Shown piece after piece: positions 31,946-44,010 of a DNA stretch of 64,000 bases. This stretch comes from Apoderus coryli. Lineage: Eukaryota; Arthropoda; Insecta; Coleoptera; Attelabidae. Under the pieces are notes generated by a model. That model was not told the DNA's origin. It did no database searches and was given only the letters and a program-made list of their open reading frames with translations. Both the position numbers and the translations under genes were made by a program. Every line of letters begins with the position of its first letter. Position 1 is the first letter of the stretch. Location of the stretch: NCBI GenBank assembly GCA_911728435.2, contig OU452204.1, positions 10,106,001 through 10,170,000 on the forward strand, in the 5' to 3' direction.

Positions 31946-31990
31946 ATACCACTGATGATGGATTATATTATATTATTCCGAGACAAATGA
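31946..31990 (+). ncRNA. Decayed hammerhead motif
   Basis: CTGATGA and a stem II (GGATTATATTATATTATTCC) are kept, but GAAAC reads GAGAC and the stem III/site is lost. A partial copy (TATTATTCCGACACATGTAT) recurs at 32305-32325. Confidence 0.45.
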
Positions 31991-32033
31991 AAGAAAATTT
32001 ATTCAACATAAGTGGTTGACACTGTATAATATA

Positions 32034-32307
32034 AATATAGAGGAGTGAAATAAACTAATATTGTTTACGAACTGAAAAAAAATTTCGTGTCACAGGTGGG
32101 ATTCGAACCCAACATCTCCCGATTGCCGGTCAGGTGTTCTAACGAATTGAACTACCGTAGCACATATTGGAAATCTCCTTCAGTTCGCATACATAAACGG
32201 TTAGAACACCTGACGGGTAATCGGGAGATGTTGAGTTCGAGTCCCACCTGTGTCACGGAGTTTTTTTTCAGTTCGTAAACAATATTAGTTTATTTCACTC
32301 CTCTATA
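32034..32307. repeat. Palindrome with tRNA-like arms
   Basis: Arms 32034-32142 and 32197-32307 are inverted copies (about 95% by eye) with a 54-bp spacer. Each arm contains a Pol III B-box-like GGTTCGAATCC / AGTTCGAGTCC. Confidence 0.75.
32089..32161 (-). tRNA. tRNA-like sequence (degenerate, anticodon position GGC)
   Basis: A 73-nt cloverleaf can be drawn: acceptor GCTACGG/CTGTGAC (one mismatch, two wobbles), D stem GTTC/GAAC, anticodon stem CCTGA/TCGGG with loop CCGGCAA, 5-nt variable arm, T arm TTGGG-TTCGAAT-CCCAC. U33 is replaced by C and one T-stem pair is broken, and it lies in a palindrome. I read it as a tRNA-derived repeat (SINE head or tRNA pseudogene), not a working tRNA. Confidence 0.45.
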
Positions 32308-33611
32308 TTATTCCGACACATGTATTGTGATTATTTTGTGAACATCTAAAAATGATCTCTATAGAACCACTAATTTTGAACCCACCTACCTAAATACTGA
32401 GTTTAAATTATTTACGAAAGTACCTAGTTAAGTTCTAACACGGCAAAAATAACCATTTAATTACAATAAAGATATGTCTCCTGGGGCTAAATCAGCACAA
32501 ATTTTTGTTTCAATTCATATTAAAACAAGTAAGCAAGTGAATTCAACGTCCTAAACAGAAAAAAAAAGATTTTTTTGTTGCATTACTATAAACAGACCGC
32601 ATATACGTATACATAGTGTAAACACGAACTGAACTCTCTTCGTCTAATACAAAACAAAGTACATGCAAAAGGAGTTGTGTCCCGACGGAGTTCGCTCTCT
32701 ATATAAAATACATATATAAAGCATCAAAGAGTTGAATAATACCGTTTTTGAGTCAGGAGCATACATATACATAAGTTTGAGTTGCAAATGCGGACTTTTT
32801 GATTGAATATACAACATACAAGGAAAAATTCTTCATTTAATAGAAATTGTTTAAATGCAAGTTGAGTGAAAAATTTTAATAAAAAACATGAACATTAAAG
32901 GAAATATTGTTTGAATATTGTAAATCCGCATTACATTAAAAAGTTTATAGAAATATTGTATGATCAAAGTTGAGAACGGTTTGTAAACTATATTATATTT
33001 TTGAAAACTTAAGCTTAATTATATCCAATAAAATCAACTGAAAAAGGGTTGTTAGCCTTTAATTAATGTCCAGCTGAATATAGCAATGATACAAAAAAAA
33101 ATCGTCGATTTTCCACATTCCGCGTTTTCTTTTGCGACGCAAAATTTTGTAAATTTATGCGCGCCCTGAGAGGGAAGGGACAAGCGCGGCATGTTTAGAA
33201 GTCATTACATTTAAATCACCATCGCTCAATGAAACTTCGGTAAATGCCTTATGTTACGCTCTCAATGGAGTATAGCGGCTTCCACAATAATTCGTTGATA
33301 ATAATATATAAAATATAAACGGCATTTCTATTTTGTTAAATATTTGTGAAAAGCTTCTATTATAATGGAGACAAAAGCCGTGCGGGTACCTTCATAAAGA
33401 ACCACATATGCCTACACCATAGAGGATTATCAGATTGCAAAGTTTTACGACTAAGGATGTCATTTAAATTTTATTGCACTCAAGGAGTCAACGAATTATT
33501 GTGTTAGCTGCTATACTTAACCCATAATAGGTACGTTGGCATAGAGGCAAACATATTTAATGAAAATTCCGAATTCTTGAAACCTTTTTAGAAGTACAAA
33601 AAACGCGAAAT

Positions 33612-35716
33612 ATTTATGTATTATGGGGATCTATTTATACGAAATACAAAGTACCTAGTGACATATATATAGGCAAATATGATATGTTTATGTATTATGG
33701 CGATCTATTATTACACTGATAAAACTGTTTTCAAAATGCTCAAAGAAATACGAGTATTATGTATTTGATTTCTTTTTGTTTGGGTTAAATACAAATTACT
33801 TATTTAGAATAAATTTTGTTTCTTTAGAATATGTTCACTTCCTTGAATACCGGCCGTAATTTGTTTGATCAATATTTATATGAAATAAATAATATCTGTT
33901 TAACGCAAACAAGGGAATTCACGATTAGTACGAATTTTATATCAGAATAAAAGAGATTCAAAATAAGTAATCATTTGTTTGAATTAAACAAATATTTATT
34001 TGTTTTAAGTGGTAAGAAGGAAGGGGCACGGGGTTTCCCTTTTTGGCGTGGCAAATACAAGAATAGTCTTGTCTTAGCATAGCGCAGTGAAATAGTGAAG
34101 CAGCAGTATTATAATTATAGTGATCAGCTTCCAGTCTAGTTTTCTAAATTAAGTTATAATATCTATAGGTATTATATAGTTATTCTTATATTAAAAGTAA
34201 ATAGGTACCTATTATTATTTAGGATAAAAATATGAGTGAGATTACAGCTAAGGAAACTTGAAGGTTAGTATAATAGATCTTAATATAAAATGTTTAATAA
34301 TTGTTGTAATATATTACAATATAAATTGTAAAGGTATAATTATCCCATGGAAATACGCACGTCCACTTGGATATCTTAATTTAAATTAAATTTTTGTGTC
34401 ATAAAATATAATTAGTTCTTTTGACTAATTGTCGCATCGCGTGGTTTGGAAATCATCTTGAATCTTATCGTATACCTACCTAGAGACAACAAATAATTAT
34501 TTAATAGATTCAAATAAATATGAAATTCAATTAAATAATACATATTTAAATGCAATATACAAATATCTGAATGTTAATTTTTGTGTTTCTAATTTTGTAG
34601 AACAAAGAATAGATAAATTGGAACTGATTTTAAGTATTGAAAAAAAACCAGATTAACGTCCTCAAGAAATGCTTTGAGAGATAAAATTCGATTGAAATGG
34701 GGTCTTGATGAACTTAAGGTAAACAAAATATCCGTAAATAATTTCTAATGTAATTTTAATGATTAAGTAATATATTAGGAAAAGAAAGAAAATTATCAAC
34801 TCAAACAAAAAAGCCAGGCTTGATTTGATAGATCACGAAAACAATGTCGTTTATTTAAATACTAATGACGATATCGAAGTTTCTAACGGCAATTTACAAA
34901 CTATAGAAAATATGCCAATTATACATCCAATCTAACAAAAACTACATAGCAGAACACAGTGAAGCCTCTACAATTACGGTTTCGATTAGTTACGGTATAT
35001 TAAAAAATATTTTTAAGTGTTTTTACATATATTTTATAGATGTTGCTTCTTTGCAATCAATATATGAAAATTTTAACTATGCGTGTGTTTTATTTATATA
35101 GCGTAGAGAGATAAATTAGACAACCTGTAAAATACAAATATTTATTTCCGATTTCTTGTTTAAACTTTTTATACAGCATATTTTTTATTATTAGAAACTT
35201 GTATCAAATGGTGAAAAACTATATCTTTTATTCTATTTGATACAATGTTTTGGGACATACTGTATACTATGATATTACTTAATAGTATATTGCACATACA
35301 AATAACTGATTTTAATTGAATTGAATAAATAACTAACTAAATAAACTAAAACTAAATATTCAAGTATTTGAACAAAATAAATATAATTATTAAAATTGAA
35401 TAAGTATGGCTTTATCTTAATTGTTTTAATTATTTCTACCAATCAAATATTTAAGTTGTTGAAACAAATTGCATTCTGATCTACCAAATAAATTATGACT
35501 TTGTTTTAAAGAATTCATTTGTTTGGAGCATATCAAAACAATATTTGTTTAAGTCAACTGAATTTTTATTTGGTTCAAGGGTTTTTTTTTCAGTGTACGA
35601 AATACAAATTACCTAGTAACATATATAGACAAATATGATATATTTATGTATTATGGGGATCTATTAATACGAAATAGAAATTACCTAGTTACATAAATAT
35701 AGGTAAATATGATCTG
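33612..35716 (+). repeat. ~75-bp tandem repeat, about three units, split by an insertion
   Basis: Units share TTTATGTATTATGGGGATCT, TACGAAATACAAAGTACCTA and CATATATATAGGCAAATATG. Copies lie at 33612-33686, then 33687-33713 continuing at 35596-35640, then 35641-35716. The element 33714-35595 interrupts the second unit. Confidence 0.75.
33714..35595 (+). mobile_element. CACTG-ended DNA element, 1.9 kb
   Basis: Begins CACTGATAAAACT and ends ...TTTTTTTTCAGTG, so the ends are inverted (CACTGA-AAA). The insertion site is defined by the interrupted tandem repeat. Subterminal AAACAAATATT/TTTGTTT motifs recur at both ends. Exon-like pieces near 34600-34960 read RNALRDKIRLKWGLDELK (donor GTAAAC) and, after an acceptor, a Lys-rich then acidic stretch. 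No transposase domain recognised. CACTG ends occur in the CMC (CACTA/Chapaev) group; that assignment is tentative. Confidence 0.6.
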
Positions 35717-36659
35717 ATTGTAAAATTTATAATCGCAATATTAGTGATTTAACCACTAATGTTATACGTATTATTATGTTTCGAATTAGCAAGTGCTCTA
35801 CTGTAACAAAAATTAGTTCCGTGGCAAATAAGAGACTGTAATACGAGGAAGTTACAACATTGGTAAAAAAGAGATTTATAGAAACGTATAAAATTAAAAA
35901 GTAGAAATAGCCCATATTAGAAAGCAGTGAATATTATTGCATTGAATAAAACGTCGACTCCACACATGAATTACAATATAATCTCGATTTTCGTTACATT
36001 ATATCATCAACCGTACATGTACGCAAAGGCAACTTCGAGAACTTAAGAAGTTGTTATTTAGTGAAAGTTTCATGAATTCTAAAAATAATAATATTGTTAA
36101 AACCAATAATAATTATAATAATGAATAAATTGATTTTTGAGACTTTTTTGATAATTAATTTTTTTCCTATTTATTTTATAACAATCCATTTATTCATTAT
36201 AACAAGTAATAATAAAAATTTTAAAATTAGTTTGTGTCTTAAAAGTCGAAAACATCTTATTAATTGTAGCGTTCTTTTACACAACTACTTTATATGATTA
36301 CCTTAACTAACCCGTAGGAAGTTAAACCTATAGTTCTTTATCCCGCTTATATCCCATTTACAACTGTCATTTGAAGTAGCACGGGAATCAAGACGAATTC
36401 CATAAATTGCGTATGGAATGTCTCATTTAGTTTGTTCATAAGACTTATGTAGGTATATGAATTGAATTAAATGAAAATTAAGGAAAAGTTTATTGCCCAA
36501 ACTGTCACTGATGGCAAATAGTTTCTAATCAACAATTAGTGTATAAAACTAAATATTTATTTGCAATTGCAACCAAATAAACTGTAAAAATTAAGGACCA
36601 AAGGTCGAACCTCACGAGAAACATGATTTACCTGGGTAGTAACGATAAATCGAAGCGTT

Positions 36660-37260
36660 CGGGGGAACAAGGTATACAAGCCACTTTTTTTAAAAAATTG
36701 AGATTAGTATAAGGAATTGTTTCTTAACCAAGTCACAAGCCACAGTAAAAAAAATCGCACAGATGGTGTCACAGTCCCCATAAATTCTTGTTGCCTAAAT
36801 CGAATATCAAGCACATTTTTAACCAAGAAGGTCATAAGCCATAAGAGAGGCAAGATGGCCGCAGGGCAACAGCTCTTCGTTAAACGAAAAATGCATTTCC
36901 AGCGACGATTCTAAAAGTGATTTCGACTCGAATGATAGTTTGGAGGACAAGGATTATTGTCCAGTAGCTGGTAGCTCTGGTTCTTCATCGGAAGACGATT
37001 TATCGATAAGTCAATCAATATGAGGCTTATGAACCTTTTGCCCTTTTTTTTTGTGGCATGTGTCCTATTCTACTGGATATTTCAAATTATATTTTTTTGT
37101 GTTTAACCCAGCCCAGGCTCTGAATTTTTGATTGCATAGTAAGGTTTAATTAGAATAGAACCTAATTGTACATAAAGTTAAATTTAAAACCCGGGTTGCA
37201 TGTCCTAAAAATCCATTTCACATTTTATGTGGCTTGTGTCCTTTTTGACTGCGCACAAAA
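36660..37260 (+). other. Repeat with CAAGCCAC motifs and an acidic Ser-rich ORF scrap
   Basis: CAAGCCAC/GTGGCTTGT motifs occur at 36680, 36740, 37060 (variant) and 37230, in both orientations. Between them a reading frame without a start (36853-37023) encodes ISSDDSKSDFDSNDSLEDKD then SSGSSSEDDLSISQSI, stop, like the acidic N-terminus of some transposases. No further domain. Confidence 0.3.
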
Positions 37261-38031
37261 TGAGCCAGTTACTTTATTTGGAATATTATTTTTGATAAAG
37301 CTAATGTATCAAGGGGTGCTCTAAAAACACCTGCCAAGGCCGCCCCATCAAGGTGGAGAGAACAAAATATTCAATGTAGCGAGAAAGACAAAACAAAAAT
37401 TAAGCGAAATCTGGGGTACAGTTAGATAAGTGTTAGAGGGAAAACACATATATTTTTGGTTCAATTAAAGCCATACCAAAAAAAGGTTTTTATAAGAAAA
37501 AACAACAAGGCAAGAATCCTCCAGAAAAATAAATTATCAGTATTTTACTAAGGTAAATGAGTTAGACGTACAACTCTGCAAACGAGAGTTTTTATCAATA
37601 CATGGGCTACAAAAATCATCTTTGTTTGTGTGCTAAATATAATAATTTATAATAATAATAAGCAGTTTATTTGCAGTCATATATAAAGAAAAAGTTACAA
37701 TGCATAACGTGTAACATAATAAAAACGCAATCACAATTACAATATAGCAACCGCAATCATAAATCCAACAAGCCAAAAAAATAACTGCAAAAGGGGTTAG
37801 AAGGCAGTAAAACTGATTTTGATATTCTAACCCGTACGGAAAAATTAACACTTTATACTACTACATCTATAACAGTTCCCGAAAACTTACAATCAACTAA
37901 ATCAATTTGAACTGCAATGAATACAAAGAAAAAAACAACAAAAAGAAAACAAAATTAAAATAAAATAAAATTTGAAATCATAACCACTACACAATATGAA
38001 CATTAAACCAAATTTAATAGTTTTCTTCTAA

Positions 38032-38958
38032 GAAGTACTCGAAACTTATATTAAAACTAAATTAACAGGAAAAGCACGTGACTTAATTACGGTCGAAAAT
38101 ACTATAGAGGCTATAATAAACAAGTTAAAAACCAGCATAAAAGGAGAAAGTTCACGACTTCTAACAGCAAAATTAACAAACTGTCGACAACATACTAAAG
38201 ATCCTACTACATTTGCGGCTGAAGTGGAAGATCTAGCGGTTAAGTTACAAAGATCATATATATCTGAAGGGGTGTCTTACGACGTAGCCGAAACGTACTC
38301 CGTTGAAACTACAGTTAAGGCGCTCTGTCAAAATTCGAACAACGATAGGGCTCGTGTTATAATAGAAGCGGGCAATTTTTCAACAATTCAGGAAGTTCTG
38401 ACCAAATATGTAGCTACAAGTTCGTCAACTGAGTCTAATAGTATTTTATATGTTAATAATAGGGGTAGAAATTGTAATAATTTAGGTAGGCAGCATTATA
38501 ATAGAGGTAGAAGTAGGTTTTATTCTAATAATAATAGTTATAACAATAATAATTATGGTAGGGAATATCGCGCACACGTTAGAGGCAATTATAGGCGCGG
38601 ATTTTCTGGTACTCCTCGTGCAAGGTATCCTCGCTCAGTGAGATATTATGAGTCTGAAAATTATCTCGGAAATCAGTCGGGAAACGCACAGGGCCCATCG
38701 GTCACGATTGGGGGAACCAGATCAAACAATGTAAATATTTACAGGATGAGTTTAACACTTTCGAACTTTGTAGTTATGGAGTCTGAATTGTCTGGCATAG
38801 AAAACACCTTACTAGTCGACACCGGAGCTGATATATCTATATTAAAAAGAAAATCATTAAGATTAGATGAAATTATTGACACTGCACAAAACAGCAAAAT
38901 TGTGAGGAATTCCATTGTAGATGCTATAGACGTTATAGGAAAAGGATCGCTCGAATAA
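38032..38958 (+). pseudogene. LTR-retroelement gag-protease fragment (Ty3/gypsy-like)
   Basis: Open frame from 38032 with no ATG start. The N-terminal part (KLTGKARDLI, INKLKTSIKGESSRLL, FAAEVEDLAVKLQRSYISEG) matches the gag capsid-like region of gypsy-type elements; an Arg/Gly/Asn-rich tail follows (RGRNCNNLGRQHYNRGRSRF) without a CCHC knuckle. Near the end is the aspartic-protease motif LLVDTGADISIL (38809-38844). The frame ends shortly after (38956-38958). RT, RNase H, integrase and LTRs are absent. The last ~15 codons overlap an antisense LINE fragment and are probably not protease. Confidence 0.75.
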
Positions 38959-39162
38959 CAAGGTGCGATGAGCTGGAGAAGACAATAAACCCTTAAACCT
39001 CAGATTAAGATTGTGTACATCAGACCCAAACCTAATATTATAGCTCTTAAGACCGAAATGGTTATGATGATAGTGCAGCGAAATGTATTTATAAGGCGAA
39101 AATAAGTGTAATATTTTAGAGGCATAAAAGTCACAAGCCACACTTTTTTTTACTATTTTCAA
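38900..39162 (-). pseudogene. LINE ORF2 C-terminal fragment
   Basis: The minus-strand frame contains FGSDVHNLNLRFKGLL, SSPAHRTLLFERSFSYN and IYNGIP, the conserved C-terminal tail of an insect LINE ('SDVHNLNIRF ... LFERSFSYN ... YNxIP'). The element is truncated at both ends and abuts the gag-protease remnant. Confidence 0.55.
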
Positions 39163-39868
39163 AATATAAATTTTTTCAAAAACGTATTTGGCATACTTTT
39201 ATTACAGGATGATAGATAATTCAATACTCTATAAGTGTGATTAAAAATTGTTGTAAAACGCATTCCTGATTTCAGGATTTAATTTAAACTTTAAAACCTC
39301 TTTTTCTGAATTAAAGCTAAATGCGGCTTAGGTACCTTGTTTCCCCCGAGCGCTTCAATCGTCCAGACTTAAATCAACTAACCATATTATTACAACGCAC
39401 AGACTTGTTACAGAATTTTTGATGAATAATTTTGAAAAATTGGAGATGATATGTATTTACATACTCATTTGCTAATTGGTAGGTTAAAGTACCTAAATAA
39501 TTAGGATTATTTATGATTTATTATTCGGAAAGAAAAGTATTTGATTTGAAAAAATAGACCATTTTAAAAATGAGTGATAAATTCTTTATCTTCTTGAAAT
39601 AAAAGCCATTACGGCACAAATATCTGTACATGTATACTAAATCGAAATCTCAATATTTCTCGCTGTGCTTGTCTCGAGTATGCACTCAGCATTACTGGCT
39701 ACCCATAACATAGCTACAAAACTCCTTTTAAAACGATTCTTCTAAGTATGTAAACCAAATTCAAATGTGTATGAATTTAATACTAAGATATTGCTTTTTT
39801 TTATGCAGATTGTCAATATTAAATTCATACAGGCTTGATTTCTTAAAACAAAATATAAAAATTGCTGT

Positions 39869-39915
39869 TTTGTATCTGATGATGAGCGGATACTTGAAAC
39901 ATGTATGGCGAGAAA
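39869..39915 (+). ncRNA. Hammerhead motif, stem I unpaired
   Basis: CTGATGA at 39876-39882, stem II GAGC...ACTT (weak), GAAAC-AT-GTA. Core intact, but the sequences on either side do not pair well. Confidence 0.45.
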
Positions 39916-39959
39916 CATTGGATTTTGATTTAGAATAGAGAGATATACTGTTATAATCG

Positions 39960-40500
39960 CGAATTCTTTGGAAGGCCTCCAGCTTTTACTTAATAAAGTG
40001 GCTGTTGGTAGTGCAGAATTTGGATTAAATTTGAACACCAAAAAACTAAATGCATGGCGATTAGTAAGAACCAAGTTGGAAGAGGTATACTTCAGGTACA
40101 GAACCAACAAATCGAACGCGCCCAAACCTACAAATATCTGGGATGTCAGGTCAACGAGAACTGGAGATTCGTGCCCGAATTGAACAGGCCAGGGCATCGT
40201 TTGTGAAAATGAGGTCAGTGTTGTGCTGCCGAGTCTATCGCTCTTCGTTCGCACTCTGCTATGAATTCAGCATAATTTACTATGGAATTGAGGCGTGGAC
40301 TATGACAGACGCCATTTGCAAAAAGCTAGAGCTTTTGAAATGTGGACGTATCGACGGATATTAAGAATTTCCTGGACGGACAGAGTGGGCAATGAAGACG
40401 TGCTTAGGAGAATGTCAAAAGTTCTCGAGATAATGTTGATGAATGCCAACGGCGAAAAGGACAAGGCACTTGAAGAGAATAGTGTAGGAATGACAGGCTT
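39960..40500 (+). pseudogene. LINE ORF2 C-terminal relic
   Basis: Frames in order: SLEGLQLLLNKVAVGSAEFG with LNLNTKKLN, a degenerate QVQNQQIERAQTYKYLGCQV, RIEQARASFVKMRSVLC, IIYYGIEAWTMTDAICKKLE, and, after a frameshift near 40320, ARAFEMWTYRRILRISWTDR with VGNEDVLRRM. This is the RT thumb and C-terminal part of a widespread insect LINE. At least two frameshifts. Confidence 0.75.
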
Positions 40501-40509
40501 TTGTACCCT

Positions 40510-41520
40510 AGTTCATCCCTGTTCCACATTCTATTCCTACCGTTTCGCAGGTGTCACTTTGCTCTTTGTTAGATGCCGACTATAGACAGCGATAATACGC
40601 ATGCGCTCTTCTCTCTTCTGTCTTAATATTTGGCGGCAGTTAATAGTCAGACGCCGAAGTATTACGTTGAAAACTGGTTTCACTTGAATGACGCTTACTA
40701 TCTAATTAAAGAAGCATTTTTGCTATCAGCTCAATTAATTAATCAGTTAATAATAAATCGTTCCTACAATAGTAAATATTTTTATTTTAATAAGATAACT
40801 GAAAGTAATCAAGTAAGTACGCAGGTAACTTTCGAGAGTAGGTAAATGTCTAATGTTGATATTATAGATTTAATACGTATGTTTTGCTCGATTAAAGTTA
40901 ATATGTATCTGGCATAAAACTCTTTTTATATACTCCCTGCTGGTTTAACCTCGATAAATTCTCGCGTGCAGTGGCATGCAACACTTACGTGCATTGTTTG
41001 CTGAATCTCTGGCTTTATTTCCCAAAATACCTGTACAATCAATACACATATAGCTAGTCAGCTATATAACCCACAATAAATAGAATAGGTAATATACAGA
41101 TACCATATATATACCTCCGCTTTTGGTTAATATACTGCAAGCTCTATTCAGTCGTTGAAATTTATTTTTATTACCTAACTTTCGCGAAATATAATTACTA
41201 ATGGTTTGATTGCGTGCTAAATGTTCTTTTTAATTGAGTTCTGAGAAAAAAATATATTTTCATTTATATAGGGACGTAAGAAGTCCCCTGGTTCTGGAGA
41301 TTTTTTAAATAATTAAAAAATGTAAAAACTATTCGATAAAATTAAAAAGAAAATTTTGTAGAAAAACAATACTATTTTTTTTCGATTTTCGATATAAGAT
41401 TCTAATGATATCTTATATGTTATAAAATTCACTTAAAGTATCGAGATATTTACCGTAGAATATCACAAAACATATAAAGTTTCATTAGTTTTTTGTCAAT
41501 TGCTGCAAATTAGACAGTGT
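40510..41520. other. No gene recognised
   Basis: AT-rich; the ORF at 40630-40845 has no recognisable domain. Confidence 0.45.
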
Positions 41521-43090
41521 CACGTCATTTTTAAAGGTGATAATAACATTATTCAACAACGATTGCTTTGTCTGTAGTTAAAGTTAAGATTGACGCAACT
41601 AGATGTGGTGATCCAACTCTAACACTAAATGAGGTTTGAAAAATGTTTAATAATAAATATCCTGATACTAGGACATCTCAGTCTACGGTAAACAGAATTG
41701 AAAAGAAATTTAGAGAAGTTAGGACACGTACGAGATTTTCCTAGAGTTGGTCCACCTCCATTGAAGAAAATCCTCAAAAACCGACTCTAGAAATAGCACT
41801 GGATAACAACATTGGAAAGTGCCGTTTGCAAAATGTTTAATAATAAATATCCTAATACTAGGATATCTGTGTTTACGCTAAGCAGAATTGAAAAGAAATT
41901 GAAAGAAGTACGACACGTACGAGATTTTCCTGGATCTGTTCGACCTCCATTGAAGAAAATCCTCCTAAAACAACTCTAGAAATAGCACTGGATAACAATA
42001 TTAAAAAAAATATCATCTGTATTAATTAAAATTAATCCATGAGCTAAACGAAGTTGATCCAGATGGTCGAATTGGGTTTTGCGAAATTGTAATGAACAGG
42101 GCAAACAATTGTATATTTTTCATTCGCAATATAATTGTTTCCAACGAGTAGACATTGTTTCTGAAGACTCTAGAAATAACACTGGATAACAACATTGGAA
42201 AGTGACGTTTGCAAAATGTTTAATAATAAATATCCTAATACTAGGATATCTATGTTTACGCTAAGCAGAATTGAAAAGAAATTGAAAGAAGTACGACACG
42301 TACGAGATTTTCCTGGATCTGTTCGACCTCCATTGAAGAAAATCCTCCGAAAACAACTCTAGAAATAGCACTGGATAACAATATTAAAAAAAATATCATC
42401 TGTATTAATTAAAATTAATCCATGAGCTAAACGAAGTTGATCCAGATGGTCGAATTGGGTTTTGCGAAATTTTAATGAACAGGGCAAATAATTGTATATT
42501 TTTCATTCGCAAAATAATTGTTTCCAACGAGTAGACATTTTTTCTGAATAGTAATGGTAACAAATCTGTAGCTGCTGGTCTACCACAATTCCAAATTGGG
42601 CTATTGAAGCTCACATGCAATATCCTCAATCTGATGTCAATGTTTGGTCCCTATTATGGATGACAGAGGTACAGGCATAGTTTTTCGATGGCACTTACAC
42701 AGGTCAACGTTATTTTCAATTTTTAGAATTGAATTGATTCAAAGTGTCAATTTGGTTTGAACAAGATGGTGCGCCTCCACACTTAGTATAGAAGTGCTTG
42801 AATATGAACAAGGTATTTCTGGTCCGATGTATTGAGCGAAGGCGAGTTGCCTGCGAGGTCACCTGACCTAACCTCTATAGCTTTTGAGTTTGGGGTTACC
42901 TAAAAAACAGAGTGTATGTAAATAAGCCAAACAGTATTGACAATTATCAGGTTTGAATTTCACCAAATATCCCCTGAAATTATAAGAAACGTTATCAAAG
43001 AATTGAATGGAGCACAGTTCGAACATTTGCTACATGCATATATGCTACATGCATATACATGAATGTATGTGTTCTTTTTGTGCTATCCAA
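41521..43090 (+). pseudogene. Decayed mariner transposase with internal duplication
   Basis: Plus-strand pieces in order: CGDPTLTLNEV and MFNNKYPDTRTSQSTVNRIE (HTH), a spacer PPLKKILK/ENPQKPTLEIA, HELNEVDPDGRIGFCEIVMN, RANNCIFFIRNIIVSNE, a degraded LNG...NKS, FDGTYTGQRYFQFLELN, WFEQDGAPPH, ARSPDLTSIAFEF, SPEIIRNVIKELNGAQFEHL. All match mariner transposase order. Many stops and frameshifts. Units of 383 bp (41783-42165, 42166-42548) are tandem copies, and 41641-41790 is a third partial copy of the HTH segment. Confidence 0.8.
41783..42548 (+). repeat. 383-bp tandem duplication inside the mariner relic
   Basis: The two units begin GACTCTAGAAATARCACTGG and are almost identical for their full length (differences such as CAAACAATTG versus CAAATAATTG). 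The duplication happened after the transposase had lost function. Confidence 0.85.
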
Positions 43091-43779
43091 CCGTAAACCT
43101 TAGGGGAATTTTATAACATATCAAATATTTTCAAAACCTTATTTTAATTTTATTAAACAATTAATAATATACAGGGTTTCATACGAAAAATATATGGAAT
43201 TACGATACGCACGATCGACCCTGTATAGTTTTCGATTGCATCAAAAAACCTGCAAGTGTCCTTCCAAAAAAAAAATCTTTAAACTTTATCGAATTTATGC
43301 GTGACTCTTACTCTTCCTTATATATCTATGATAAAATAATCTGATAACATTCATGTACTAATTGCTGATAAAAGTCATAACATCATACGGTTATGGATTG
43401 TCAATATTTACTTACCAATAGGCGACTCGTAATCCTCGCAAATATCAAGGATTATACTTGGAAAACTGGATGATAACTACTGTCGCCTCTTATAAAACTA
43501 ACCTCCAGCTAATATCTCATTTAGAACGAAATAAGTGATTATTCTTTAGGTATGAGTCACTTTCAAATCAATACCGATATTTTTATTTTATATGGTGGCA
43601 TTATTGCAAATTGGCAGAACACTAAAAAGTTGAGCTATTCACCTCTTCAGCTTAATATTCAGCTATTCTGAACACCTGTTGTTCCATACTAGCCGCCTTT
43701 ATCAAGTTGTTCTGTTCATCTGGTATCTTCAGTACTTTCCCTCAGTCAATAGATGACTGGTCGTCACCTTGCACAAATA

Positions 43780-44010
43780 ATTCGGCAAGCGGTTGATTTG
43801 TAGTTATGTGTAGACCCTGGCTTAGCTTCAGAATCATTACAACCTCAGCCTCCTTCCACCCATCTGGAGTGTTGAAGATGGAGTTTACGACAGTTATAAC
43901 GATTGCCAAACGCTTCTTGGATAACTGTTGACCACCTTATTGTAAATCGTGTCGGGTCCTAGTGTTTTCTTGTTTTTCCACCGGGTAATGATAGATGCAA
44001 CTCCACTTTC
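43780..44010 (-). pseudogene. Jockey-like LINE RT relic
   Basis: Minus strand: RWKNKKTLGPDTIYNKVV, then (frameshifted) KKRLAIVITVVNSIFNTPDG and WKEAEVVMILK. This matches the start of the RT in Jockey-type elements ('KKAPGPDxI ... IFNxxLxxxxFPxxWKxAxVIPI'). Only the first RT blocks remain. Confidence 0.6.

Noticed and set aside
32089..32161. Functional tRNA-Ala(GGC)
   Set aside because: C instead of U33, a broken T-stem pair and an acceptor mismatch, all within a palindromic repeat; kept only as tRNA-like.
36094..36297. Hydrophobic Ile/Phe-rich ORF, and similar ORFs at 5554-5757, 35727-35915, 37633-37851, 54283-54519
   Set aside because: Composition simply reflects AT-rich DNA; no start context, splice sites or domain.
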